Counted from the stretch's first letter, positions 31,440-42,303 are shown. The stretch: DNA of 64,000 nt from Bactericera cockerelli (GCA_024516035.1 CM044964.1:24125956-24189955), one strand, 5' to 3'. A program made the numbers and translations. The notes: generated by a model from the sequence alone, not told the origin.

Positions 31440-32110
31440 GCTTTTGAATGAAAAGGTAGAATGAAAATAGAAGAAGAAGTAGGAAACCAAGGAGAAGAAG
31501 ACAGAAAAGATAAAAATTGAGAAAGACAATGAGAGAGAGAGAGAGAGAGAGACAGAGAAAGAGAAAAAGATAGAGAAAGAAAATGAGAAAAAGAAAGAGG
31601 AAGAGAAAGAGAAAGTAGAAGAGAAAAAGAAAGAGAAAGAGTAAGAAAAAGAGAGAGAGAAAAAAGAAAAAGAACGAAGAAGAGGAGAAAAAGAAAGAGA
31701 AAGAGAACAACAGCGAGAAAAATAAAGAGAAAGAGAAAAAGAAAAAGAAAGAGAAAAAGAAAGAGACAGGGAGAGAAATAAAAACAGATTAGATAAAGGA
31801 TTCGGAACAAAGGATAGCAAAAGAAGCTCACGCTATAAAGTTGAAAAATTATCCATAGGAATAGAGAGCTGAAGTGATGATGAATACGGCCTCCTTTTTT
31901 TTCAGGGGAGAGGGGAGAGACTGGGGAAGGTGCGAACAGTTTAGGAAGTAATGGAGAAGATATGGGAAGGGGGAGGAGGCAGTAATGGGGAGGGTGAGGG
32001 AAGTTGGGGGAAAAGGCAGTAATGGGGAGGAATTTGGGGAAGGGTTGAGGTTGGGGGGAAGAGAAGAGTAGGTTGAGGAAGGTGTGAGAAAAGGGTGTTG
32101 GGTATGTTGG
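31440..32110 (+). repeat. Purine tract ending in a G-rich cluster
   Basis: 31440-31790 is (GA)n/(GAAA)n. 31900-32110 becomes G-rich with runs of three to six G. At 31987-32010 four G runs (4, 3, 3 and 5) are spaced by 1, 3 and 5 bases, a formal G-quadruplex motif. Minus-strand frames through it are low-complexity. Confidence 0.8.
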
Positions 32111-32384
32111 AGGGGAATGAAAAATGGGGAAGAGGATTTTGTAGTCGTTTGGAAAGTGAAAACGAACCAAGTTAGTGTCTGTCATATCAATGATAACTCA
32201 CGTACCTTCCCGACTGACCTTGAAGAGAAATAAGAAACTTTAATGTATAGTTGTTCGAAAATTAAAGGAGGCTCTTCGTAACTTTGCGCTACTTCAAAAA
32301 CTTACAATGTAGCCTCTTTTTTGATTGTGAGACTTTTTACTATTATTATAATGCATTATTGGATTATTAGGTAAGATAAAGTAA

Positions 32385-32515
32385 AATATATACAGTAAAT
32401 ACAATGAAATTATAAAGAAAAAAATAAATAGATTGAACATAGAAACAAGAACAAAAAAGAGAATAAAGCTAATGTCATTCCTTAGTGCGGGGTTATTGCC
32501 TGTGGCAATAGATTC
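32385..32515 (-). mobile_element. HP-tail retroposon, second subfamily
   Basis: Minus strand: TATTGCC-ACA-GGCAATA, AACCCCGCAC, then TTTTTGTTCTTGTTTC and an AT-rich end. It shares its tail with 57770-57905, not with the main subfamily. Confidence 0.65.
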
Positions 32516-32813
32516 TAGCACTTTCTCAAGATCAGATCAAAAAAGTGAATCTAGCACATCCACCACTTTGAAATATTTTTTAAATTGTCAATTTAAGTGC
32601 ATTATTTTAACAAACTAAACAATCTAAACAAACAGCAGACACTACACACTGGACACGGAAGGAACCCAGAACAATTCTTCTGGGCGTCACCCATATCAAT
32701 CCTTCCACCACCTTGACATCGTAAAAAAAAAAAAAATAAAATAAGAAGAAGAAAAAAAAAAGAATCCACCACATTTGAGAATAACTTGTGGGTGCTGGAG
32801 TGTTTAGTAAGGG

Positions 32814-32999
32814 TTGGGTGGAAGAGATTGCCATCGGCAATAAGCCCGCCCTTTAAGTAGGACATAATTATGTTTTTTATATATTTTTCTATGCCTTATC
32901 CTTTTTATTGTATATTTTCTTTCCATTTTTAAATTTTTATAATCATTATTTATACTGTACGTTTTTTTTATATCTTATAAAGTGTTTAATAATAATAAT
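32814..32999 (+). mobile_element. HP-tail retroposon
   Basis: GGTTGGGTGGAAGAG, hairpin ATTGCC-ATC-GGCAAT, AAGCCCGCCC, TTAAGTAGGACAT, AAAGTGTTTAAT and (AAT)n. Confidence 0.8.
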
Positions 33000-33398
33000 C
33001 ATCATCGTTGTATACTCTATTAGAAGTGATACTTATTTTACAGTTACTTTTCGCGATTTTTACAATAAGAAACGCATAGGTAGTTATAGGGTAGCTGATT
33101 AGAGAAATTGGGAGAGAGTCCCTATCCATGGCAACTTTCCTCTACTGTTTTACCCCCCTACATTTTTAGGGATGCGTGCTGTATAAATTATTTGAAGCCT
33201 CTTTGTGATTTATATGAGGACTCTTCAGCTCTATTATCATTATTATATTTATTAAAAAATTTCAGGCCTAAACTATAAGAAAAACGGGGTGGTGTTTTTT
33301 TTTTAGAGTTCCTGGCAAAAAAATCTATTTATAATTTAAGCGATACAAAATTGAATGTCTTTAGTGGACCCTGTTTCTTTAAGAGGGAGCTAGGTATT

Positions 33399-33779
33399 TG
33401 TGTTATTATGTCACAGTTTTTAGTGGGTAACATCAACATTACGAAAGCTAATGCTAACTCATCATATCTCCAAAGAACCTATATATTCCAATATCAATCT
33501 TGTAATATCGTGAAAAAATTCAACGATATGCCCCAACATCCCGATCTATTTAAATGAATACGTGTGTGAATGAATGAGTGAATAGATGACCAGTTATTGC
33601 TTTATAGTTATAAACTATAACTTTCGAGTGTAGGTATTTGGATGAAAAAAAAAAAAAATACCGCTATTAGTCTGTACACAGTTCTCAAGAGTACAGAGCC
33701 GAAAAAATCCAACCCCACCGAGATTCGCACCCAGGTCACCTGGAGTGCAAGCCAAATATGCTACCGCTAGACCAAGGTG
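33399..33779 (-). mobile_element. SINE-D, interrupted
   Basis: The head at 33680-33779 (minus strand) reads CCTTGGTCTAGCGGTAGCAT, TTGCACTCCAGGTGACC and a B box with one change. The tail at 33399-33560 has TGGGGCATATCG and GTGACATAATAACAC. About 100 bp between them has no match to the full copy at 50624. Confidence 0.75.
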
Positions 33780-33915
33780 TGGAAAAAAATGCCTTTGGCA
33801 TTAGTACCGCCCTTGATCAAGATTTGTTTTATTCATTTCATTTTCTATGTAAATATTCTATGAACCTTATGGTAAATAAAACATAGTCGAACATATTTAA
33901 CAATAATAATCATAA
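33780..33915 (+). mobile_element. HP-tail retroposon, AATGCC subfamily
   Basis: GTGTGGAAAAA, hairpin AATGCC-TTT-GGCATT, AGTACCGCCCTTGATCA, then AATAAAACATAG and (AAT)n. It sits directly against the SINE-D head. Confidence 0.75.
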
Positions 33916-34161
33916 GATGACTAGTGTGACTACTCATGTTTCATTAAAATCTGGATTATACTAGTGATCAGTGGAGGTTAATATAACCCCAGTCCAATAA
34001 ATTAAATTCAGTTTGTAACCACATGATTGATAGCAAAATAAAGTGAGGTTGACAGTTGTAAATTGGAGGTATCTATGTTGAAATGGAAGGCGTCTCTGAG
34101 TATGAATTGAAGGCGCTAAATAGATTTGTCTCCCTCTCGAGTGCGTTTGACAGCGTTGACA

Positions 34162-34645
34162 GGTTAAAGCTATCTGAATATATTTTTTGCTCAATTGACT
34201 GTGCTGTCATTTCTAATCGTTCTGCCGTCTTTTACTTTCGGGGGAGTCTCGCTGTATGGATAAGGCCGCAGCTTTGTAACCCGGAGGTCGGTGTTTCAAG
34301 TTCCGGTTTCAGCGTAGATTTTCTAAAGCGAGTTTGAGTAGTTGTGATATCACGACAGTGATTAACACAAATTTAATATGAGAACTTTCACTTTGGTAGG
34401 TTAAAAAAAACCTATTTAAAATTTATTACTTTATTTTTATACAAAAAAAATATTCTTCATGAGATTGAATGTATGGCCTCTAAATTAAATAGTAACTGAA
34501 ATTGAATTTATGCCTAAATATACATTTGTTTCTAGTATTTTTATTTTTTTTTTTTCAGGCTATCTGAATATATTTTTTATTCAATTGATTGCGCTGTCAT
34601 TCTTAATCGTTCTGCATCTTTTACGTTTTGGGGAGTCTCGTTGTT
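34162..34645 (+). repeat. 90-bp flank duplicated 395 bp apart
   Basis: GCTATCTGAATATATTTTTT through GGGGAGTCTCG occurs at 34165-34252 and again at 34561-34642 with small differences. A SINE-A copy follows each at different distances. A local duplication event, or two insertions of one larger element. Confidence 0.65.
34244..34377 (+). mobile_element. SINE-A
   Basis: GGATAAGGCCGCAGCTTTGT, AACCCGGAGGTCGG, B-box-like GTTTCAAGTTCCGG, AAGCGAGTTTGAGTAGTTGT and GTGATTAACAC. Confidence 0.85.
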
Positions 34646-34764
34646 GTTGTTTTTTTTTTTTTTTTTTTAGTAGGGATGCCCAGGAGGTGAAATCCTCTCT
34701 TACTCCCAACATTAAAACTCTCGCTACTATGATCTATCGCTTTTATTTTTCTCCCTTGAACCAA

Positions 34765-34876
34765 CCACAATAGCTTGACTAGTAAGGCGGCGAACTTGTA
34801 ATCTGGAAGTCGGTGGTTCGAGATCATGGAGAGCAAAAATTTAGTAAAGCGAGTTTGAATAGTTGTGATAAACAGA
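34765..34876 (+). mobile_element. SINE-A
   Basis: ATAGCTTGACTAGTAAGGCG, ACTTGTAATCTGGAAGTCGG, GGTTCGAGATCATGG and AAAGCGAGTTTGAATAGTTG. The terminal part is short. Confidence 0.8.
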
Positions 34877-34897
34877 AAAAACGGATAGCTTAAAATT

Positions 34898-34992
34898 TTA
34901 CTTTCCTCATCCTATAGAAAGGAAAATAATGGAATCACCCAAAATTTTCGATAATCACTTTACAATGCCAAAACACGATTTTTTTTTGCCAA
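34898..34992 (+). repeat. Dispersed repeat with TCTG run, 5' part only
   Basis: CTTTCCTCATCCTATAGAAA and AATAATGGAATCACCCAAAA match 13328-13400. The copy ends at a T run. Confidence 0.6.
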
Positions 34993-36089
34993 TAAAATTC
35001 TAGGACACAGGTTTGTTACGTATCGGTAAGTACTTACTTCTTGTATCAATTAGATTAGACAGAATGAGTCTGTATCCTGACTATGCCTTTTTAGCTCAGG
35101 ACAGCCGTTCCTAACCTTTGAAGTCTTAACCTTTCAGGTAGAGTCAAATCTGGATATAAGAGAAGTCAAGGACCAAAAATTTTCTCTTAAATCCAGGTTT
35201 CTTTTATAATGAGGTTATTTTCCTTCTAGTGAGTTCAAAAATTCTTCATTTTACCTTAAAAATTGTTCTCTTATATTTAGTTTTCCCTATGTCCAGGTTT
35301 GACTGCATTTCGAAATGGACATAATGCGCGCCTTATCATTAGATTCTTCCAATCAATAGATTGCTGTCTGGATATAAGAGTATCGGGCAGTATAAAAAAG
35401 GCGATATTATTATTATTACCTTACCTTATCTTAAAGGGACAAAATATACTTTTCGATCCTACTGATCTACCTTGTTCATCATAATATTATGTTTCTTATC
35501 ATATTAATTCTACAGTTAATCAGGGTTAAATATTTAATTTCTTTAATACCTGTTCAAATTTTTAAAAGATTTAATACTTTTTGTAAGTTGAATGGAAAGC
35601 TGTACCATGTAATGATGCAGTTAAATGTACAGCCAACTTATAAAGTTAATATAAACAACTACTAATTGACTACCTAAAGGCATTCAAATTTTAAAAGATT
35701 TAATGCTTTTTGTAAGTTGAAATGAAAATCTGGACCAGTTGGTCATACAACCAACTAATAAGGTCAATATAATATAACCACTGATTGTCTGATTGACTTC
35801 TCAGAGATGAGAGGTCCCCAAGTTGGGTCCCACTCAACTATCTCCTCAGCATAATGGGCTCAATATATTAGTCCCCGAGATAAGATCTCTCGCCACATGA
35901 GCACATAATATTAACAATCCGACTGTCTCCAGGATTTCTGTCCTGTTGTCTCCTTCTCCAGGATAGCTCCATTCTGGATAAAGTCCTTTGGAGATATAAA
36001 TAATCAAATTATCAGACTTTTCTTTTGAATTTCTTTTTTTTTTTTCGCTCCGTCGAAGGATGTTTGGATTTGGCGTGGGAGAAAGAACA
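34993..36089. other. No gene; two similar 100-bp segments
   Basis: 35553-35625 and 35685-35760 share CAAATTTTTAAAAGATTTAA and TTTTGTAAGTTGAA, an imperfect local duplication. 35380-35412 resembles the SINE-C tail (GGGCAGTATAAAAAAGGCGA). Otherwise nothing. Confidence 0.35.
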
Positions 36090-36290
36090 AAGGAGGAGAG
36101 AGAGAGTAAGAAAGAAAGAGAGGAAGAGAAAGGAGAGAGAGAGAGAGAGAATAGAAAGTAGAGAGAGAGAGAGAAGAGAAAGGGGGAGAGAGAGAGAGAG
36201 AGAGGAAGAGAAAGGAGAGAGAGAGAGTAAGAGAGAGAGATAAAGAGGAGGAGAGAGAGAGAAACAGAGAGAGGGAGAGAATGAGTATCA
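36090..36290 (+). repeat. (GA)n microsatellite
   Basis: AG-rich array with interspersed GGAAGAGAAAGG units. Confidence 0.85.
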
Positions 36291-36494
36291 ATCCAGAGAT
36301 CGCGGATTCGAAACCCAAAAAAAATTAGGATATTATAGGCATTTTTAAGTTAGGTTAGGCCTCTAGTTTATGTGGGGCTCAACGCAGACTGCAGACTAGA
36401 ACTTTGGTTTATGTTAGGCCCAACCAAGTAATAATTAAATTCAACTTAATCTAGTTTTAGCTAAACCTCAAATTTGATTTAAACAAAGTAGTAC

Positions 36495-36675
36495 TGATGG
36501 AAGAGATTGCCATAGGCAATAACCCCGCCCTTTAGTTAGGACATGTGTTTTTATATATTTTCTATTCTTTTTCATTTTATTGTATATATGTTTCCATTTT
36601 TTTTCGTTGTTTAAATAATTATTTACATTGTACATTATGTCCATTTATATCTAATAAAGTGTAAAATAATGATAA
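36495..36675 (+). mobile_element. HP-tail retroposon, well preserved
   Basis: GATGGAAGAG, hairpin ATTGCC-ATA-GGCAAT (36506-36520), AACCCCGCCC, TTTAGTTAGGACAT, a T-rich body, CTAATAAAGTGT and a short AAT end. Confidence 0.85.
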
Positions 36676-36754
36676 TGCTGAAAACATTGTGGCCTTCAAC
36701 ATAATTATTATAATTATATACATTACGTGAAATAATAATAATAGGTAACATGGT

Positions 36755-36926
36755 ATAGGTAACCACCATGCTCAAAGTATTTTGTACCACCTAATCCTCA
36801 GAGTCTAATTCTTATGTGGTCACAAACTCAAATTAATGAGGAAAATTCACACACTGGGTGGGATTCGAATCAACGGATCCAATATGATACCTGGATTACC
36901 AGACTAGCGCCTTAACCACTTGACTA
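36755..36926 (-). mobile_element. SINE-B
   Basis: Minus strand: GTCAAGTGGTTAAGGCGCTA, GTAATCCAGGTATC, a B box with one change, CTCATTAATTTGAGTTTG and GATTAGGTGGTAC. Confidence 0.85.
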
Positions 36927-37369
36927 CTTAGACTTAATAACAGGACAGGACTTTGTTTTACATATAGTATGTACATTTTTATTGTAATGCATATTGTGGG
37001 GTCACCCAGTTCAAAAGTTAGAATCTGTATGACAAGTATCTGTATGAGATTTTCCAACGAAAATCCGACATCCATAAGTATCCAATACATCAGCTTTTCA
37101 TGTAATTTTCAAATGAATATAGTTTGTACAACTGCACAAAAAATATGAGATACAAATCGTTTTTCAAAAAAGACATATCATTTTTCAAAATTTAGGTTAT
37201 GCTGGAATTTCTCCTTGACATGTCACTATCCGCATGCTCTCTGATATCCTCGAGTTACTTAAAAAAGTTATCATAAAAAAATTACGTCACTCAAAACTAC
37301 TCAAACTCGAGTTTTAGAATTCCATGCTGAACTTGGGACCTTTTTATTATTACTGTAAAGTCTATCATT

Positions 37370-37574
37370 GACAGCGTCGAAGGCACCGGTTCTCGTAGGA
37401 TCACCGAAGTTAAGCAACGTCCAGCGAATTGAAGTCTTCGTGATGCTGGCATTCCGACCCAACTCAGGCTGGGTGAGGTTAATGTGGTTAGCAGGTAGCA
37501 GGTTTGAGAGTTTCCTGCGATTGGACGGCAACACCGCCGTTGAAAGCGACGTTAAAGCCAAATTAAAAAAAAAA
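37370..37574 (+). mobile_element. 5S-derived SINE, box C-less subfamily
   Basis: GACAGCGTCGAAGG, then CACCGGTTCTCGTAGGATCA, CCGAAGTTAAGCAACGTCCA (5S box A region), then GAAGTCTTCGTGATGCTGGC with the 29-nt deletion. The body and AAAGCGACGTTAAAGCC end in an A run. About 20 bp of the head are missing. Confidence 0.88.
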
Positions 37575-37951
37575 GCTATCAGTAATCAGTATGATCGATG
37601 AGTCTTTAGTAAAGAAGATATTTTTTTTTTTTTCAAGTTGAGGAGGTATAGCAGGCTCGAACATCCCCTAGGGTTATTAAGAGCCATAATGGGTCTAATG
37701 AGAAAAAAAATGAGTGAAATTTAAGTTTATTAAAATATCTCTCATTTAATGAGCCTCTTCTCTAACATGAATTCCCTAAAGCCAGTGGTTTTTTTTTAAT
37801 GACTCTTTTCAGATATCATCGAATAATTTTTCCTCCCATTTGAAAACTTCTGAGAATCTGAGGTACTTTTCCTTACCTTACCAATTGGCACTACAGCCAA
37901 GGTGGGCCTTGGCCTCCTCCCCAACTAACCTCCATGCGGATCGGTCTATCA

Positions 37952-38152
37952 TGTGCACTCGTAGTCAAGTGGTTAACGCGCTGGACTGGTAATCCAGGTA
38001 GCGTCGGGATCCATTGGTTCAAATCCCTCCCAATGCATGAATTTTTCCTCATTAATTTGAGTTTGTGAATACATAATAATAAGACTCTGAGGTTAGGTGG
38101 TAGAAAATACTTTCTACCAGGTGGTTATCTTCCACTAAAGAGTGTTGTTATC
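37952..38152 (+). mobile_element. SINE-B, near full length
   Basis: GTGCACTCGTAGTCAAGTGG, TAATCCAGGTAGCG, B-box GGTTCAAATCCC, the ATAATAAGACTCTGAGGTTA core and the CCACTAAAGAGTGTTGTTAT end. 37870-37950 just upstream holds another repeat scrap (CAGCCAAGGTGGGCCTTGGC). Confidence 0.88.
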
Positions 38153-38211
38153 ATTTCACTGTCGTGCCCCCACCAATCACCCCCATCCTTTCACATCCTC
38201 GACGACCTGAT

Positions 38212-38235
38212 CCCCCCCCCCCCCCCCCCCCCCCC
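38212..38235 (+). repeat. (C)24 homopolymer
   Basis: Twenty-four consecutive C, flanked by GACCTGAT and ATCTTAG. The longest C run in the window. Confidence 0.95.
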
Positions 38236-38519
38236 ATCTTAGTCGTGGTCTTCCTACTGAGTTAATTTAGAATAATATATTTTATTTTTATTAAATATTA
38301 TAATTTTTACGATAGTATCATATATTGTCCTAATGTTTGATATCGGAAGTATTACACTGTTGAAATTCCGGAAAGGAACTCAGGATGCAAGAAGCATTTC
38401 CTCTTAGAATGGCTAGACCAATTCTTTTGTAAAGAAAATGAATGGAACGGGGATCACCCGTAATTCCAATCAATTTTCTTCCCAAATGGTCTAACCATTT
38501 CTTAGACTCACAATAATAC

Positions 38520-38640
38520 AATTATTGTAAGTTGCGTTTACAATATCCCACTGCTCAGATAATTCACAATTGCAAGGTGCGCTCACACTATCCCACCGTT
38601 CAATGAATTCGCATTGTCGCAATTATCAGCGTGAGAGGTG
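38520..38640. repeat. Two tandem units of about 55 bp
   Basis: CACAATTGCAAGGTGCGCTC and AATTATTGTAAGTTGCGTTT begin two similar units, each followed by AC/TATCCCAC(T/C)G. Possibly the subterminal repeats of an old DNA element. The CpG-rich 38640-38800 has no match. Confidence 0.45.
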
Positions 38641-38814
38641 TAATGATCTCGATAAATTTCGCCAGTCTGTCGCTTATGACTTTAATCGAGAGGTATCACA
38701 ATCGTTTAATCGCGATAATGGAAAGAAATATGCGAAAGTCACGCCAGTGCGAATGTTGAGGACTGTACAACATGTGACCGAGTTGATGGCACGTGCATCA
38801 TTAAAAAAAAAACT

Positions 38815-38867
38815 ATTATGGCTTTTTAACGGCAGGATTCTCACACTGTGAGCTCTTACCCCAACTG
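38815..38867 (-). mobile_element. HP-type head, CTCAC hairpin
   Basis: Inverse of 39308-39360. On the minus strand it reads GGTAAGAG, CTCAC-AGT-GTGAG, AATCCTGCCGTTAAAAAGCC. The second copy is 440 bp away in opposite orientation. Confidence 0.55.
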
Positions 38868-38868
38868 A

Positions 38869-39060
38869 TTTCTCGTAAGATCACCGAAATTAAACAACGT
38901 CCATCGAGGGAAAGACTTCGTGATGCTGGCATTCCGACCCAACCCAGGCTGGGTGAGGTTCATGTGGGTAGCAGGTTTGTGAGTTTCTTGCGAATGCAGG
39001 GTACCCCCCTTGTGATATGACCATGCACTTGAAAGCGACGTTAAGCCAAAAATAAAAAAG
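38869..39060 (+). mobile_element. 5S-derived SINE, box C-less, head truncated
   Basis: Starts TTCTCGTAAGATCACCGAAA within the 5S-like part, then AAAGACTTCGTGATGCTGGC, the body with CAGGCTGGGTGAGGTTCATG, and AAAGCGACGTTAAGCC. Confidence 0.85.
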
Positions 39061-39307
39061 CGACTGACTTGAAGTATGAACAAAGTTATCATTGTATGTA
39101 ATATTCACAATCGTGTCATCAAAAGTAATTTAACTTTGGTACGCTTAAATTGAATTTTTGTTTAACATGGGACTTGAACCACGGACTACCAGTTTACATG
39201 TCAGTCAAGTTGCCTACTCTAGAACTCATGTTATCATTGCCTTATTTTAGAGCATTTTCCATGTGTTTTTAACAGTTCGCCGGTGTATTTTTTTCAATGT
39301 CTACTCG

Positions 39308-39360
39308 AATCGGTTGGGTGGAAGAGCTCACAGTGTGAGAACTCTGCCGTTAAAACCATA
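39308..39360 (+). mobile_element. HP-type head, CTCAC hairpin
   Basis: GGTTGGGTGGAAGAG is identical to HP-tail starts, but the hairpin is CTCAC-AGT-GTGAG (39327-39339) and the next segment is AACTCTGCCGTTAAAACC. So it has the same frame with an exchanged stem. Confidence 0.6.
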
Positions 39361-39647
39361 AAAAATATTGTTTTTGAGCTCCTCTGAAGATCGCGGTTTC
39401 TTGGCGTACACTTTTTTCTGCTGGTAGCCCACAGGAAGAAGTCTGGAGCTGATAGAATATTTTCTCAAATCATAAAGAGCTCGATTTCACGTTGTGTTTC
39501 CAGTATAGTTCGATCGTTTTCGCAAAATTATTCATTGTTTTTGATCGCTGTGAAATGGTGTAGGATTCATATAAAATTTCCCAAGTCTTGTAACTTAATC
39601 CAGAAAATTGATTTTCAATAAAATTAATGTATAAGAAATCTATGATT

Positions 39648-39985
39648 TTTTTACTTTCCTTATCCTATAATAAGGAAAGTATTGTATTCGTCGAAAATTT
39701 GACCTACCCAGTTTTTCACATTTCTGGACGAATCATAGCCTCAGGATACCAAAAAAGTTGTTTTCAGCCATTGGCCCGTGCGTCTGTCTGTCTGTCTGTG
39801 TGTCTGTGTGTCTGTGTGTCTGTGTGTGAACAGGATATCTCAAGAACGGTAAGAGCTAGAGACTTGAAATTGGTATGGAAAATTAATTTTATACACCAAC
39901 GAACCACGAAACTTTTGGTTTGCAATCGGCCGCAAATGCGGCCGCAGGGCCGCAAATATTGGCCAAGCGCCGTTTTCTATGGAAT
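39648..39985 (+). repeat. Dispersed repeat with TCTG run (copy 3)
   Basis: ACTTTCCTTATCCTATAATA with AGGAAAGT forms a perfect hairpin. A (TCTG)n run near 39780 and GGATATCTCAAGAACGG, AGAGCTAGAGACTTGAAATT follow. Near 39930 GCCGCAAATGCGGCCGCAGG is a palindromic CpG-rich spot. Confidence 0.65.
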
Positions 39986-40795
39986 TGGTTAAAGATACAA
40001 AAAAATTAGAGAACAACATTTTCTTAGATTAAAAAAATAATAGGATCTATTCTGATCACTTTTTGATATCTTGAACTTTTTTTGAACTCGGGCCCCAATT
40101 TACCGTATTTTGGGGGGACCCGCGTGGACTAACTTTTTTATTATTCATCCTAGATGGGAGTTGTGACATACAAAATCCAAATGATTTTTAAGGTGCTGAT
40201 TACGATTTGATGTTTATTTTTGCTGAATGTTACCTTTGAGTCACATGGCTTTTGTCCCGTTTCCATTCCTAATATGAAAGGAAAGTCGTGTAATGTTTAC
40301 ACCAGATTTTTTTCATAGGAAAGCTACTTTTTGACCACCCTGTACCTCGTAGATAAAGGATTGGTTCAGGAATCTTAACACCAGCCTTCGAACAACAAAC
40401 TTCTCTGAAAGATTTTCCCTGGAAACGAATTATGAATTTTCTTTTTGGCTCATAAATGAAAAATAAGAAGACTAAATAGGGCAGCACATGTAGTGAGGAG
40501 GGACGAGGACATGGTTTTGCTCGGGTGAAATCCACCTGAAAGTTTGGACAGTCCCCACCATGAGTCATTAACTTTAATGTTGCCTAATACTATCTACCTG
40601 TTGCCTCGCTCAAGATTTATCGCCATGCTTCAGTTTAATTACAAATGTCGCAGGAATTTATATCGAGTTTTAAAAGTATTCGATTGTAACAGGATACGCT
40701 AATAATGATGATATATTAGATTGATATTATTTTTTTATAATAATGATGATGACTAGACAATGTATGAATGATTGTTTTGTGGATGTGTACTGATG
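39986..40795. other. No gene; one CAGGGTG-type terminus
   Basis: TTTTTGACCACCCTG followed by TA at 40343-40344 matches the right end type of the 22392 element. Its partner end is not found. Nothing else recognised. Confidence 0.4.
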
Positions 40796-41020
40796 GGACA
40801 TATAAACAGGGGTGACCACATTTTGCAGAGGACTATAACAGGGAGACACCACGTTTCTGGTTGGTCGACAGTTAAAAGAGGAGTAGAGCCAACAGTTGTG
40901 GGTCTTATTTTTTTTATATACAGGGAGTTACAGCATTTTGGCAATAAACTGAGAAACAATAAAATAGTAAATATTGTTGTTTTATCCATTTCAGGGTACC
41001 GTTTCACGATGACGCATATG
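40796..41020 (+). repeat. Diverged GGACTATAAACAGGGAG repeat
   Basis: GGACTATAACAGGGAG (40829) and CACGATGACGCATATGATGA (41006) keep the order seen at 29716-29880. The middle has drifted or been replaced. Confidence 0.45.
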
Positions 41021-41254
41021 ATGATGTATAAGATAAGTGGGGTGTTTCATCACTTGGATTATATATCACGACGGAGATTACAAACCTCCATTCATGTGCA
41101 CTGTGTTGACCTAGCATATTAAAATTCTAATGTGACCTAAAATAACCTTGAAGGTCATCCAGAAACTTTCAGCAGTTCGTAACCTAACTAGAACATGACA
41201 CGTAGGTTTTCGGATTTGACAAATAAAACTTTATTGATGTATTTCACATTATTA

Positions 41255-41415
41255 TTAAACACTTTATTAGATGTAAAATGACATATGTACAGTACAAATC
41301 ATTAAACAATGAAAAAATGGAAACAATAAATGTAATAAAAAGGAAAAAGAATAGCAAAAAATATATAAACATAATTATGTCCTAACTAAAGGGCGGGGTT
41401 ATTGCCTCTGACAAT
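41255..41415 (-). mobile_element. HP-tail retroposon
   Basis: Minus strand: AATTGTC-AGA-GGCAAT (one pair weakened), AACCCCGCCC, TTTAGTTAGGACAT, CTAATAAAGTGT and (AAT)n. Confidence 0.8.
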
Positions 41416-41484
41416 TGGGCTTACTGCTGAAATAATGGGAGTCATCAGTCCTAATTGGGCAGTATAAATAAGGCGATATTATTC
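41416..41484 (+). mobile_element. SINE-C tail fragment
   Basis: GGGCTTACTGCTGAAATAAT, GGGAGTCATCAGTCCTAATT and GGGCAGTATAAATAAGGCGA. This piece shows the SINE-C 3' end most clearly. Confidence 0.7.
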
Positions 41485-41609
41485 ATTTTTTTCACGCCTT
41501 AATTTATTATTATCAATTTACTATGATTAGAATCATCATCATCCCTGATTGGGAATTAAGATTGAGAGGTACGAGGCGGAGAGTTTGTATCCGAGGTTAA
41601 GTGGCAGAG

Positions 41610-41790
41610 AATGCCTAAGGCATTAACTTTGACAAATTACAAAGCAATTGTAATTAAAAAATAATAATGTTCTTTATATTTTTGTACATATTTCTAAGTT
41701 TTTTTTTAAATTTATTGTTATTGATTTGCTTTTTGTTGATTGTTTTGTAAAAAAAATAATGTGTAAATAAATAAATAAGTATTGAGTGCG
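41610..41790 (+). mobile_element. HP-tail retroposon, AATGCC subfamily
   Basis: GTGGCAGAG, hairpin AATGCC-TAA-GGCATT, AACTTTGAC, a T-rich body, GTAAATAAATAAATAAG end. The CCGCCC segment is lost. Confidence 0.6.
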
Positions 41791-42145
41791 AGGATTTTTG
41801 CTCTTCAGAACAGGAAGAATTTATTAATATCTTAATAATGAAGTTTATTCTATGTAAGTATATTAATATACGAGTACATAAAAAAAATTATTGTACCCTG
41901 ATAGTTTCTTTATATTCCATTTGCACTTAGCCTATCATCATTCATTCAATTAATATTAGATTCATCTATCTCCCCAGGGGGTTTTCTCAACTGATGGGTT
42001 AATTTATAATTATACATCTATAATGATATTTTGGCATTAAATTGCCGGGTTTGAATTCCCGCTGGGTAGAAATTTTCTACCTCTTTAGGGAAATTACAGC
42101 TGCAACAGTAATAGCTTCAACATAAATACTTCAATACACTGTTAA

Positions 42146-42303
42146 CACATTGTGTACGGCGTCATACATATTTGTATGACTGTCACACTGCAGAATCGAC
42201 GGCGTCATTCATATTTGTATGACACGGCTGTCATACTAAAATGAATCCCTAGAGGCTCCGTCCCTAGAGCTAATTTGCATTTTTATCCCCCGTACACAAT
42301 GTG
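42146..42303. mobile_element. piggyBac-like MITE with twin palindromes
   Basis: 158 bp between TTAA at 42142-42145 and TTAA at 42304-42307. Terminal inverted repeats are CACATTGTGTACGG and CCGTACACAATGTG. Inside, CGGCGTCATACATATTTGTA starts a 20-bp palindrome that recurs once about 50 bp on. TTAA duplication is the piggyBac hallmark. No coding capacity. Confidence 0.8.

Noticed and set aside
31433..32185. 250-codon minus-strand frame
   Set aside because: It runs through the purine tract and G-rich cluster and gives Phe/Leu/Ser low-complexity sequence.
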